DNA of 64,000 nt, from contig CALMSX010000065.1 in the NCBI GenBank assembly GCA_937872515.1, positions 1-64,000 on the forward strand. The letters are read 5' to 3'. The translations under genes were made by a program, and so were the position numbers. The notes beneath the pieces were generated by a model, which saw nothing but the letters and a program-made list of their open reading frames with translations, was not told where the DNA came from and did no database searches. Source of the stretch: an uncultured Bacteroidota bacterium (GTDB lineage Bacteria > Bacteroidota > Bacteroidia > Chitinophagales > Saprospiraceae). Positions 43,802-52,816 of the stretch are shown in pieces (position 1 is the stretch's first letter; each line of letters begins with the position of its first letter).

Positions 43802-46800
43802 GTGAAAAAAATAGTTGCCCTTTTGTTTATTGCCATGGCTTTCAATATGCAGGCACAAAGTTGTTTGAATGATGGAGCTGTTTTTTCTCTCCAGGAGCAA
43901 ATTGACTCTTTTCCTATCAAATATCCGGGTTGTATCACTATTTTGGGTGATGTACTGATAACGGGAGATGACATTACAAACCTCGACGGCTTTGCCGGGG
44001 TTGAAACCATCGAAGGTAATTTTACCATTTCTACTGGCAATCTTAGCCAGTTGAGCGGCTTAAATGACCTGGCGGTTATTGGAGGTGATTTTACCCTTTC
44101 CAAAAACAGCAGCCTTAGCAACCTCAATGCACTCTCCGGCCTTTTAATCGTTACGGGTTCATTGGTTGTAGAAAACAACACCAAACTGGTTACCCTCCTG
44201 GGTTTTGACGACCTTAACTTTGTGGGTGGTGACGTCAACATTGCCTCCAATCCGCGTTTAAAAGATGTGGGCTCCTTTAACAACCTCGACATTCTCGATG
44301 GTACTTTTAGGTTGGCTAAGAACGATTCTATCGTAGTCATCAATGCGTTTAGCAAGGTTGCTATCATGGGCAGAGATATGATTATTTCTCAGAACGCCAG
44401 GCTAGAATCCATTGGTGGTTTTAACAATCTCGATACCATCAGGGGTAATTTTCAGGTTGCCAACAATAACCAATTGCTCAATTTTACTGGCTTCGGACCC
44501 CTAAAGCATGTGGGCAGTGGTATGATGATCAGTAACAACAATGAACTTTTTTCACTCGATGGTTTAGATTCTCTTCACACCATTGCAGGCTTTCTGGATA
44601 TAGGCAATAATCCTTTACTTTCGGACCTCTATGCCATGGGTGAGCTTTCTTCCATTGGCGGTTACTTGTCAATATACGGCAACAATAGCCTGGTTTACCT
44701 GGATGGATTTGACGCTTTGACAACCATCAAAGAAAATTTGAACTTGTTTTTTAATCCTGCCCTCCAGGATATTGCAGGTCTGGAAAATATCAAAGAAATT
44801 GGTGGTAATATATCTATAAGTGGAAACAACAACCTGATTAGCCTCGTTGGTCTCGACAGCGTTGATATGACGCAGGTTGATATGTTGGAAATTTTCCTCA
44901 ACAGAAATTTGTCTGTTTGTAATACCGAAAATGTCTGTGCTTATCTGGCCAATTGCCAGCCAGCTGTGATCTTTAGAAACAGTGGGGATTGCGAAGACCT
45001 GGCCAGCGTACAGGCAGCCTGCAATTTGGCAGTTACATCATCATCGGTTCAGTCAACTGCCTGCGATAGTTTTTCCCTAAATGGTATTGCCTATTATGAA
45101 AGCGGATACTTCTTTCAAACACTGCCTTCGCAGAATCCGGAAGCCTGTGATAGCACCATTTTGATTCAGCTTACCGTTTACCAAAAAGACACTACTGAGT
45201 TGAACATAGCGGCTTGCGATAGTTTTACCTACCTTTCTGAGGTACTCCATAATTCAGGCACTTATGTATTTGATCTGGTAAATGCCTTTGGTTGTGATAG
45301 TACCATCGTACTTAATCTTACCCTCAACAATTCAATTACTTCTAACCTGGTTGTAAGCACCTGTGTGGAATTCAACTGGCAGGGTAATCTGTATACTGAG
45401 TCAGGCGTTTATACCGACACCCTGGTAGCTTCTACGGGCTGTGACAGCATCATAGTGCTGGATTTAACCATCATTCCGGGTACACCCACTTTTGACACCC
45501 TTGAAATCAAAGGTTGTGACAGTGTGGTTGTCAATAGCCTTGTTTATTTTCAATCCGGTAGTTATGAACAACTGCTCACCAACGGTTTTGGTTGCGACAG
45601 CATCCTAACGATTGTAGTAGAAATAGCCCAACCCAGTTCATCAACAGTTACCGCAGAAGCGTGTCAAAGTTATGTGCTCAACGGTATTGAGTATTTTGAA
45701 AGTGGTACTTATACCCAGGTACTTACCAATGCTGCAGGCTGTGATAGCACCATCACCCTTGAACTCACCATTAAAGAAGGATCCAACTCTTACTACGAAA
45801 TAACAGATTCCGCTTGCGAATTATACTTGTTCAACGGGGAGTATTACTTAGAATCAGGGACCTACCAGGCCAATCTTATCAACCAGTTTGGCTGCGATTC
45901 CACAGTCGTACTGAATCTGACCATCTACAAAAGTGACAGAGACACCATCGATGTTGCTGCGTGTGAAATGGTTGTAGTCAACAACGTTCCCTACTTTTCT
46001 TCAGGGACCTACACCCAGTTTTTACTTACTACACGGGGTTGTGATAGTACACTAACTGTAAATGTGGTTATTAATCCGGGATTCAATACAACAGAATTGA
46101 TTGAAGATACCGTATGTGGCAGTTATACCCTCAATGGCCAGGTTTATACCACTTCGGGCACCTATACTCAAAAACTAACCAATGCTGCTGGTTGCGACAG
46201 CACCCTTACCCTTGCCCTGGTAGTTTATCCAATTTATGAGGATACTATTTATGGGGTGTTTTGCGATTCCTTTGTAATAGATAGTATTGCGTATTTTGAA
46301 AGTGGTACCTATACCCAAACCCTTCAAAGCGTTTTGGGTTGCGACAGTATTCTTCACTACAACGTTGAAGTTTTACACAGCACAGACACCACCATATCAG
46401 TTTCTGTTTGTGAATCCTTTACTTACAACGGACAAGACTATACCGCTTCTGGCACCTATACGCAGCTTTTGTTCAACAGCGTTGGCTGCGACAGCACAAT
46501 TACCCTTGAACTTACCATTCTTGAGGGTCAGAATACACTCAATGTATTTAATGTGAGCTCTTGCGGTCCCTATGAGTACCTTTCCAATACCTACACAGAA
46601 TCGGGAAGATATACCCACAACCTGATCTCCTCTACGGGCTGTGATAGTGTGGTTATCATCAGTCTCACCATACTGGAGGCTGTTTACGATACCATATTTG
46701 CTACTGCCTGCAATGCCTTTGTGCTGAATGACTCAGTGTACTTTGCTACAGGGTTGTATACGCAACATCTTACATCGGCTGCTGGCTGCGACAGCCTGCT

Positions 46801-47437
46801 TACCATTCAGCTGATTATCAATAAAGGTTCAGAGACCTCACTTGCAACAGAATCATGCGGTACTTTCATCCTCAATGGAGTAGAATACAACAAGTCTGGC
46901 AATTATATTCAGGTGTTCCAAAACAGTGCCGGATGCGACAGTATCATCAGACTCCAATTAATAGTTTCCAACCTGGAGGCTGCCATTGTTCGGGATGAGG
47001 ATGTTTTAAAAGCAACCACCAGTGATGCCAACTACCAATGGATAGATTGTGGGTCGGGCGAGAACATTGAGGGTGCAGATGGTCAGACCATTTCAGCATT
47101 GGAACCAGGTAGCTACGCTGTTATCATCTCAGATGGCATCTGTACCGATACTTCTGATTGTTTTGTTATCTCTTCAACTTCACAGCCCGGCGTATTGGAC
47201 AAAGTGGAGGTCGCCCCCAATCCTGCATCCAGTGGTGTATGGATTAGGCAACAGGGAAATATTCCATTAACAACAGTCAAACTTTTTGATGCAGTAGGCA
47301 GACAGGTGCTGGCAACTGGAATACTTAATAAGCACGAATATTACATGGATGTCAGTCATATTCACACAGGTATTTATTACCTGGAAATAAAAGCCAATCA
47401 GCAAATCAAACGGCAGAAATTGATCATTGCCAGATAA
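43802..47437 (+). CDS. Secreted receptor-L-domain protein with 13 tandem Cys repeats and T9SS sorting domain
   Basis: 1211 residues; GTG start at 43802, since the nearby ATG is out of frame. Signal peptide ends MQAQ. Residues about 45-375 are a receptor-L-domain-like beta-helix with a roughly 23-residue period (GNFTIS, GGDVNIASNPRL, GGYLSIYGNNSL). Residues about 419-1057 are 13 copies of a 48-50 residue repeat with a Cys near each end (ACDSF, then SGTYTQ, then GCDSTI). Then a short Ig-like segment (about 1075-1120) and a type A sorting domain (VAPNPASSGVWI). The T9SS places it on the surface; adhesion or ligand binding is inference. No operon partner; bidirectional terminator follows. Confidence 0.87.
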   Translation: MKKIVALLFIAMAFNMQAQSCLNDGAVFSLQEQIDSFPIKYPGCITILGDVLITGDDITNLDGFAGVETIEGNFTISTGNLSQLSGLNDLAVIGGDFTLSKNSSLSNLNALSGLLIVTGSLVVENNTKLVTLLGFDDLNFVGGDVNIASNPRLKDVGSFNNLDILDGTFRLAKNDSIVVINAFSKVAIMGRDMIISQNARLESIGGFNNLDTIRGNFQVANNNQLLNFTGFGPLKHVGSGMMISNNNELFSLDGLDSLHTIAGFLDIGNNPLLSDLYAMGELSSIGGYLSIYGNNSLVYLDGFDALTTIKENLNLFFNPALQDIAGLENIKEIGGNISISGNNNLISLVGLDSVDMTQVDMLEIFLNRNLSVCNTENVCAYLANCQPAVIFRNSGDCEDLASVQAACNLAVTSSSVQSTACDSFSLNGIAYYESGYFFQTLPSQNPEACDSTILIQLTVYQKDTTELNIAACDSFTYLSEVLHNSGTYVFDLVNAFGCDSTIVLNLTLNNSITSNLVVSTCVEFNWQGNLYTESGVYTDTLVASTGCDSIIVLDLTIIPGTPTFDTLEIKGCDSVVVNSLVYFQSGSYEQLLTNGFGCDSILTIVVEIAQPSSSTVTAEACQSYVLNGIEYFESGTYTQVLTNAAGCDSTITLELTIKEGSNSYYEITDSACELYLFNGEYYLESGTYQANLINQFGCDSTVVLNLTIYKSDRDTIDVAACEMVVVNNVPYFSSGTYTQFLLTTRGCDSTLTVNVVINPGFNTTELIEDTVCGSYTLNGQVYTTSGTYTQKLTNAAGCDSTLTLALVVYPIYEDTIYGVFCDSFVIDSIAYFESGTYTQTLQSVLGCDSILHYNVEVLHSTDTTISVSVCESFTYNGQDYTASGTYTQLLFNSVGCDSTITLELTILEGQNTLNVFNVSSCGPYEYLSNTYTESGRYTHNLISSTGCDSVVIISLTILEAVYDTIFATACNAFVLNDSVYFATGLYTQHLTSAAGCDSLLTIQLIINKGSETSLATESCGTFILNGVEYNKSGNYIQVFQNSAGCDSIIRLQLIVSNLEAAIVRDEDVLKATTSDANYQWIDCGSGENIEGADGQTISALEPGSYAVIISDGICTDTSDCFVISSTSQPGVLDKVEVAPNPASSGVWIRQQGNIPLTTVKLFDAVGRQVLATGILNKHEYYMDVSHIHTGIYYLEIKANQQIKRQKLIIAR
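45056..46972 (+). repeat. Thirteen in-frame tandem repeats of about 148 bases
   Basis: Coding repeats of the secreted L-domain protein. Units share SGTYTQ.L and GCDS.I.L.L.I, with the first (SQNPEACDS) and third (CVEF) the most divergent. DNA identity between units is modest apart from short matches around TGCGACAGC, so the array is old. Units vary by only one or two residues in length. Confidence 0.85.
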
Positions 47438-47440
47438 AAA

Positions 47441-47470
47441 AAAGGCTCCGCAACAGCGGAGCCTTTTTTA
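47441..47470. terminator. Bidirectional terminator
   Basis: AAAGGCTCCGC / GCGGAGCCTTT stem with an AACA loop, A-rich on the left and T-rich on the right; sits between convergent genes ending at 47437 and 47491. Confidence 0.92.
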
Positions 47471-47490
47471 TTTGTAGGTAGGAGTTTATT

Positions 47491-48441
47491 TTATTTAGGT
47501 GGACAAAACAGTCGGTAGTTGTGGACCGAATATCCTCCCCATATACCCAAACCACCCATAATGTTGGTTTTGATCCTTGTATAACTTGAGAATGGGCCAC
47601 CGCTATTGGCTGCAAAGTCCCGCGTTTTCCAGAAGTCATAATGTACTTTGTCAAGACACATCCACTTGACAGTAAGGCTATCTCCTCTTGTGAAAAGGCC
47701 AAAGTCGTCAAAATTGTTGTTGTCATCTCCTCCGCCCCCTCTTCTTTCGGCTTGGTTTAACGGAAAGTCAAATTCTTTACCATCAAAAAAAGCATCATCG
47801 GTAGTGGATTGGAAAGGAGCTATCAATTGGTCACCCTCATCATCGGTGGTAAAGTAACGGTAGTAATTGGGTCCCAAAGGATCTTTAATTTTAAACCACA
47901 GCGCTGCCAGGGTATCGGAAGGCTCACCCGGTGGTTCTTCAAAATGGGCGTCAAAAAGAGGCACAAATGGCGGAATGGTAGTAGTGGAGGTCATTACATA
48001 CCCATCAATATCTACAGTTAGGTCATATTTGCCGCCTTGTTTTTTATTGATCTGCTGCAATAGATCTACATAAAGGCAGATATTAAGCGAAGTGCTATCG
48101 GCATTAATACCCAGTATGGCTGCTGCCTGCTCTCTCAACTCTTCAGGAAGGTCTCCCAGGCAGAGCTGGGTCAGTGCCACCGTTTTTTCGCCATCATACA
48201 CCGTTACCTTGGCGTCTTTGACAAAGATGTTGGCCAGTTGGTCCGGACCAATGGTAGTGATGTAAGGAATACTTCGGGTAACCATAACATAGGTAGGAAG
48301 ACTGCCTTCTCCTTCTTCTACATAACCTTCAACCACAAATTGCTGGTCTGCATCTGTTGTGGGAGGAGTGTAAGGTTCTTCACATGAAGACAACAACATT
48401 CCTAAAATAAGAATACTAAATATAGGATAATATAATTTCAT
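47491..48441 (-). CDS. DUF4249 family lipoprotein, partner of a TonB-dependent receptor
   Basis: 316 residues. Lipobox LSSC (Cys 20) followed by EEPYTPP, then the DUF4249 beta-rich body: FVVEGYVEEGEGSLPTYVMV, VKDAKVTVYDGEKTVAL, GKYDLTVDIDGYVMTSTTTI, and ending SVHNYRLFCPP. An Asp/Asn/Gly-rich loop (RRGGGGDDNNNFDDFG) sits near 230-245. In Bacteroidota these lipoproteins are encoded right after a carboxypeptidase-regulatory TonB receptor, here four bases upstream, and probably cap it on the cell surface. Substrate unknown. Confidence 0.88.
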   Translation of the reverse strand: MKLYYPIFSILILGMLLSSCEEPYTPPTTDADQQFVVEGYVEEGEGSLPTYVMVTRSIPYITTIGPDQLANIFVKDAKVTVYDGEKTVALTQLCLGDLPEELREQAAAILGINADSTSLNICLYVDLLQQINKKQGGKYDLTVDIDGYVMTSTTTIPPFVPLFDAHFEEPPGEPSDTLAALWFKIKDPLGPNYYRYFTTDDEGDQLIAPFQSTTDDAFFDGKEFDFPLNQAERRGGGGDDNNNFDDFGLFTRGDSLTVKWMCLDKVHYDFWKTRDFAANSGGPFSSYTRIKTNIMGGLGIWGGYSVHNYRLFCPPK

Positions 48442-48445
48442 GGCA

Positions 48446-50779
48446 TCAATTGAATTTAAAGTTATAGGTAATAGAAGGGATAAAAGGGAAGATGGTAATC
48501 TTGGTACCCTCTATAGAAGTAGTTCCTTTTTCAAAGTCGGTGTTGATGTCGTAATTGATAAAGAATGGATTTTTTCTGTTGTAAATGTTGTAGACAGAAA
48601 AATTCCATGACCCTCTCCATTTTTTCTTGGAATCAGGATTCGGTGTATAGGTAAAGGATATATCCATTCGGTGGTAGTCGTCCAAGCGCTGGCTGTTTCG
48701 TGGCCCGTAAAAAAGATTGAGGTTTTGCTCGGTGAAGAAAAAGCCATTGATAGGGGTAAACAGTTTTCCTGTGCCATAAATGAAGATGCCACCGAACTCC
48801 CATTTTTTTGACAATTGATAATTGACAACGACAGATAAATCGTGGGTCCTGTCATACACTGCCGGATACCACCTGCCGTTTTCAATCCTTTCGAAGGAGC
48901 GCTCTGTCCGGCTTAATGTGTAGCCTATCCAACCGTTTAACTTACCAACCGATTTTTTAATAAAAAACTCGGCTCCATAAGCCCTGCCCTTGCCATAGAC
49001 AAAGCCATCTTCAACTTCCTGCGTAATGTCGTTGACATAATCATCAGCATAGTCGATTTGATTTTTCAGATCGCGGTAATACACCTCAACTGATGTCTCG
49101 TAGGTGTCATTTTTGAAGTTTTTGAAAAAGCCGAGGGCATATTGCACCCCTCTCTGTGGTTTGACAATTTCTGTTGAAGGTACCCAGATGTCAGTAGGCA
49201 GGGTACTGCTGGAGTTGCTCACCAGATGGAGGTATTGGTTGGTAAAAGTAATACCTCCCTTTATGCTCGACTCCTCACTGGTTTTGTATTTAAAATTGAC
49301 CCTGGGCTCAAATCCTGTATAGGTAATGGCCGGCTGGAATGTGCCATATTGTGTGCTGTCCAGCTTCGATGTATAGGGTCCCAGCTGAGAGAAAATGGAA
49401 TATCGAATGCCGGCATTAATGGCCAGGTCGTTATTTACCTTAATGTCGTCCATAAAGTAAAGAGCATATTCATTGGCATATTTGGGTAGGAAGCCGGTGT
49501 TAAATTCTACTTCACCAGTAGAAGCAGATGCCGTATTGGGAGTGAGGGTGTGATAGGTATAGTTTAACCCATACTTGATATTGTGTTTGGTGCCGGCAAA
49601 GTAATCAAAATCCAGCTTGAGGTTCCAGTCTTTAACCCCGGAAAAAAGTTTAAACTCAAATTCATCCTGGCCTCCACCGAACTGAAACTGATAGTCGTTG
49701 TAAACAGCAGAGAGATTAAAAAAGAGCTTATTGGTAAACAAGTGATTCCAACGCAGGGTGGCGGTCGAATTGCCGTATGGCAGGTCAAATCTGAAATCTC
49801 TTTTGGGCTGCCTGAACTTTAGTACATCCCTCCCAAAATAAGCGCTGAAAAAGAGTCGGTCGGAATCTGAAAATTTGTGGTTGATTTTGGCATTGAGGTC
49901 GTAAAAATAATAGTTCGTACCCTCAAAAGTGGATCCCTTTAATGCGGCCTGAGCCAAATCACCAATATAGGTTCTTCTACCCGATACAATAAAGGAGGTT
50001 TTATCTTTTACTATGGGCCCCTGAATGGTAAGCCTCGAAGAAATCAAACCAATTCCCCCTTCGGCACTGTATTCTTTTTGATTGCCTTCCTTCATCTGAA
50101 TGTCCAAAACACTGGAAAGCCTGCCTCCATAGTTGGCGGGCATACCTCCTTTGATTAGGGTGGTATTTTTGATGGCATCGGCATTAAATACCGAAAAGAA
50201 ACCCAGCATATGGCCGGAGTTATAAACCACCGCCTCATCGAGTAAAACCAGGTTTTGATCCGGGCCTCCACCCCTAACATAAAATCCTGCATTGCCTTCT
50301 CCCGATGAACGTACTCCGGGCAGCAATTGGATGGCCTTCAATAAATCTACCTCTCCAAAAATAGCAGGCAGCTTTTTTATGTTTTCTACCGGCAGGCTCA
50401 CTGTTCCCATCTGGGTGCCTTCCACATTTTTGGCCCTCTCTTCTTTATCGGCAGAGACCACAATTTCTTCAATCGTTATGCCCTCAGTCAAATCAACATT
50501 CAACTTCAGATCTTTGTCCATCACCACTTCAAAGGCCTGTTCCTGGAAGCCCAGGTAGCTAAATACGATCTTATAGCTGCCCTTGGGTAGGGTCAGTGAG
50601 TAAAAGCCGTAGGCATTACTGGCAGTTCCCTGTTCGGCATTGGCCAAATTAAAAATGTTGGCCCCAATCAGGGTTTCACCCGTGCCCCCATCTTTTACAT
50701 ATCCGCTAAGGGTAAATTGGGTTTGGGCAGTAACAGAAAACCAGGCAAGCGTAAAAAAAAGAAAGAGTGTGGATTTCAT
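48446..50779 (-). CDS. TonB-dependent receptor with carboxypeptidase-regulatory-like N-terminal domain
   Basis: 777 residues. Signal peptide ends VTAQ. A carboxypeptidase-regulatory-like domain at about 22-105 (LSGYVKDGGTGETLIGANIF) precedes the plug (about 110-225: LPAIFGEVDLLKAIQLLPGV, AGFYVRGGGPDQNLVLLD) and a barrel ending ITYNFKFN. This SusC/FecA-like layout plus a DUF4249 lipoprotein is a common Bacteroidota uptake pair of unknown substrate. No riboswitch or sigma/anti-sigma pair is present upstream; the 240-base divergent gap holds only AT-rich promoter sequence. Confidence 0.9.
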   Translation of the reverse strand: MKSTLFLFFTLAWFSVTAQTQFTLSGYVKDGGTGETLIGANIFNLANAEQGTASNAYGFYSLTLPKGSYKIVFSYLGFQEQAFEVVMDKDLKLNVDLTEGITIEEIVVSADKEERAKNVEGTQMGTVSLPVENIKKLPAIFGEVDLLKAIQLLPGVRSSGEGNAGFYVRGGGPDQNLVLLDEAVVYNSGHMLGFFSVFNADAIKNTTLIKGGMPANYGGRLSSVLDIQMKEGNQKEYSAEGGIGLISSRLTIQGPIVKDKTSFIVSGRRTYIGDLAQAALKGSTFEGTNYYFYDLNAKINHKFSDSDRLFFSAYFGRDVLKFRQPKRDFRFDLPYGNSTATLRWNHLFTNKLFFNLSAVYNDYQFQFGGGQDEFEFKLFSGVKDWNLKLDFDYFAGTKHNIKYGLNYTYHTLTPNTASASTGEVEFNTGFLPKYANEYALYFMDDIKVNNDLAINAGIRYSIFSQLGPYTSKLDSTQYGTFQPAITYTGFEPRVNFKYKTSEESSIKGGITFTNQYLHLVSNSSSTLPTDIWVPSTEIVKPQRGVQYALGFFKNFKNDTYETSVEVYYRDLKNQIDYADDYVNDITQEVEDGFVYGKGRAYGAEFFIKKSVGKLNGWIGYTLSRTERSFERIENGRWYPAVYDRTHDLSVVVNYQLSKKWEFGGIFIYGTGKLFTPINGFFFTEQNLNLFYGPRNSQRLDDYHRMDISFTYTPNPDSKKKWRGSWNFSVYNIYNRKNPFFINYDINTDFEKGTTSIEGTKITIFPFIPSITYNFKFN

Positions 50780-51019
50780 AAATGTTATTCCTTGATTTTT
50801 TGTTCGGAAAAATAAAATTTTGATTGTAGCTATATATAAGTAGAGAAACGATAAAAATGATGGAAGGTTGACGTATTTGGTCTAATTAATTTGGTTTATA
50901 GACCAAAAACTTTTCTCCATCGACAAAATAAAATTTGGTTTTGGAATTTTATCTACGCCTGTTTTGGGTTCTTTTTTCTTTTTAAATCTTCCTATTCCTT
51001 ATTTTCGCCGGCCAGATCA

Positions 51020-52189
51020 ATGATGCCAAAAAAGCTTAATATTACCTTTTTATACCTGGTCCTCCTGGTTTTGTCAACCACGTGGTCATGCAAAAAAGGA
51101 GAGCCTATCCAGGTCAATAAAAACCAAAGTCCGGTTTTTTTACCCAAAATATCCGTGGGTCAACTGGATTCCTTTTTATTAGACCAGCACCGTCAGACAA
51201 GCCAACCCGCCTATGCCATTGCAGTGGTGTACAAAGACAAAACCATCTACAGAAGATTTAATGGCCAGCTCCACGGAAACAAGGGTGGGGGAAAGGTAAA
51301 TGGTGAAAGCATATTTAGACTGGGTAGCCTTTCAAAGGGATTTTCTGGTATCCTGGCAGCCATGCTGGCAGACAAGGGCTTGATCCACCTCAATGATCCG
51401 GTAGCTATGTACATTCCACAGCTTACCTTAACTTCTTCTGTGCCGGGCGATTCTCTCAGGCTATGGCACATCCTGGCACACACCACCGGTCTAACAGAAC
51501 ATGCCTACAGCAATCTGATAGAAATGGGAAAATCCAAAGACCTTTTGATCAAAGCACTCAATGAACTGAAGCCAAGAGACATCACAGGCCAGGACTATGC
51601 CTACCAAAATGCAGCTTTTTCCTTGATAGAAGAGGTCATTGCCTCAGTTACCGGACTTTCTTATCAGGATGCCCTGGACGCCTTTATTTTTAAAAGACTT
51701 CATATGCACCACGCCAGTTCGGATTTTGCCAGCGTAGCCCACAACGACCATTTTGTATGGCCCCAGCACGCCGGAGGTGCTTTGAGAGACCTGGATACCA
51801 CTTATTACAATACACCCTCGGCAGGAGGCATTAATGCCAGCCTCTCAGATATGGAGTCATGGCTCTCTGCTATGATGGGATTCAAAACCGATCAAATATC
51901 AGCGTCTGCCTTAGCACTGGCCTTTGAGCCCCGGGTTTCTACCGCCTACGATGACAAGTATTTCAATTTTTGGCCTGGGGTCACTGATTCAAAATATGGC
52001 CTTGGCTGGAGAATCCTCACACTTAACAATAGAACCCTCATGTTTCATGGAGGCCAGGTTAGCCATTATAGGGCAGAAATTGCTTTTGACCCCGCCCTCC
52101 ATCTGGGGGTAGTTGCCTTATTTAGCGAGCCTTGTTTTCTCTCAAACCATATCGTGCCTTCGGTGTTTGATAAGGTAAAGGTCCATTAA
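51020..52189 (+). CDS. Serine hydrolase, beta-lactamase / penicillin-binding-like family, lipoprotein
   Basis: 389 residues from ATG 51020 (51023 equally possible). The frame is open to 50891, but the lipoprotein signal starts here: MPKKLNITFLYLVLLVLS, lipobox TWSC. Catalytic motifs of class C beta-lactamases and DD-peptidases: SLSK (Ser-x-x-Lys, in FRLGSLSKGFSG), YQN (Tyr-x-Asn, in YAYQNAAF) and HGGQ near the C-terminus. The substrate may be cell-wall peptide or a small ester; beta-lactamase activity is not implied. Divergent from the TonB receptor. Confidence 0.87.
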   Translation: MMPKKLNITFLYLVLLVLSTTWSCKKGEPIQVNKNQSPVFLPKISVGQLDSFLLDQHRQTSQPAYAIAVVYKDKTIYRRFNGQLHGNKGGGKVNGESIFRLGSLSKGFSGILAAMLADKGLIHLNDPVAMYIPQLTLTSSVPGDSLRLWHILAHTTGLTEHAYSNLIEMGKSKDLLIKALNELKPRDITGQDYAYQNAAFSLIEEVIASVTGLSYQDALDAFIFKRLHMHHASSDFASVAHNDHFVWPQHAGGALRDLDTTYYNTPSAGGINASLSDMESWLSAMMGFKTDQISASALALAFEPRVSTAYDDKYFNFWPGVTDSKYGLGWRILTLNNRTLMFHGGQVSHYRAEIAFDPALHLGVVALFSEPCFLSNHIVPSVFDKVKVH

Positions 52190-52208
52190 TCAGCTAAGTC
52201 TGCTGATT
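52188..52208 (+). terminator. Possible hairpin at the end of the serine hydrolase gene
   Basis: AATCAGC / GCTGATT, 7-bp stem starting within the stop codon; no T tract. Confidence 0.3.
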
Positions 52209-52264
52209 CACCGAACATTTTTACAGTTTCAGGTCTTGTTTTTACATCCTCGTGTTGGAATCTT

Positions 52265-52272
52265 TAATTTTG
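52265..52272 (+). promoter_or_regulatory. -7 box of the YceI-kinase-regulator unit, leaderless arrangement
   Basis: TAATTTTG ends four bases before ATG 52277, the same spacing as at ruvX (5005-5017). Confidence 0.5.
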
Positions 52273-52276
52273 AAGC

Positions 52277-52816
52277 ATGATTGGGAGATTTTTTTTTGGA
52301 TTTTGTTTTTTAACCTTGCTGCTAACAGAGGTTTCCGGTCAGGTCTATAAGACTACAAAAGCAAAAATTAGTTTTATTTCTGAAGCCCCACTCGAAACCA
52401 TCAAGGCCAGCAATGCCCATGTTTTGGGTGTTCTGGATGTAAAAAGCCAACAATTTTCTTTTAAGGCCAATATGAAATATTTTGAAGGCTTCAATAACCC
52501 ACTCCAAAAAGAACATTTTTTTGAGAACTACATGGAATCGGATGTTTTTCCGGAGGCTGCCTTTTCAGGTAAGATCATCGAGCCACTTGGCAGCCAGGGA
52601 AAACAAAAGGTAAGGGCCAAGGGCATGCTTACTGTTCATGGCGTATCCAATGAAGTCCTCATAGATGTTTTTATCGAAGTGAGTAAATTGGGGCTTAGCT
52701 TTTCTTCCGAATTTACAGTCCTACTCGATGATTACAACATCCATGTTCCCAGAATAGTAAGTCAGAAAATTGCCAAAGAAATAAAGGTCAAATGCAAAGG
52801 AAGCCTCGAACTATAA
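52277..52816 (+). CDS. YceI family protein, periplasmic (first copy)
   Basis: 179 residues. Signal peptide ends VSGQ. YceI domains are lipocalin-like barrels that bind isoprenoid chains such as quinones. Family landmarks: ISFISEAPLETIKASNAHV, FENYMESDVFPEAAFSG, KGMLTVHGVSNEV and LDDYNIHVP. Its end overlaps the sensor-kinase start by 25 bases, so it is translationally coupled to the two-component genes. A second YceI of similar length lies at 58041-58589. Being first in the unit, it may act with the sensor, but that is inference. Confidence 0.88.
   Translation: MIGRFFFGFCFLTLLLTEVSGQVYKTTKAKISFISEAPLETIKASNAHVLGVLDVKSQQFSFKANMKYFEGFNNPLQKEHFFENYMESDVFPEAAFSGKIIEPLGSQGKQKVRAKGMLTVHGVSNEVLIDVFIEVSKLGLSFSSEFTVLLDDYNIHVPRIVSQKIAKEIKVKCKGSLEL

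Noticed and set aside
45056..46972. Regular spacing of repeats considered as a CRISPR array
   Set aside because: Repeats are about 148 bases, in frame, diverged in sequence and part of one secreted protein; no cas genes nearby.
51020..52189. Serine hydrolase as an antibiotic-resistance beta-lactamase
   Set aside because: The motifs define only the broad class C / DD-peptidase-like family; lipoprotein form and lack of a linked regulator give no support for resistance.
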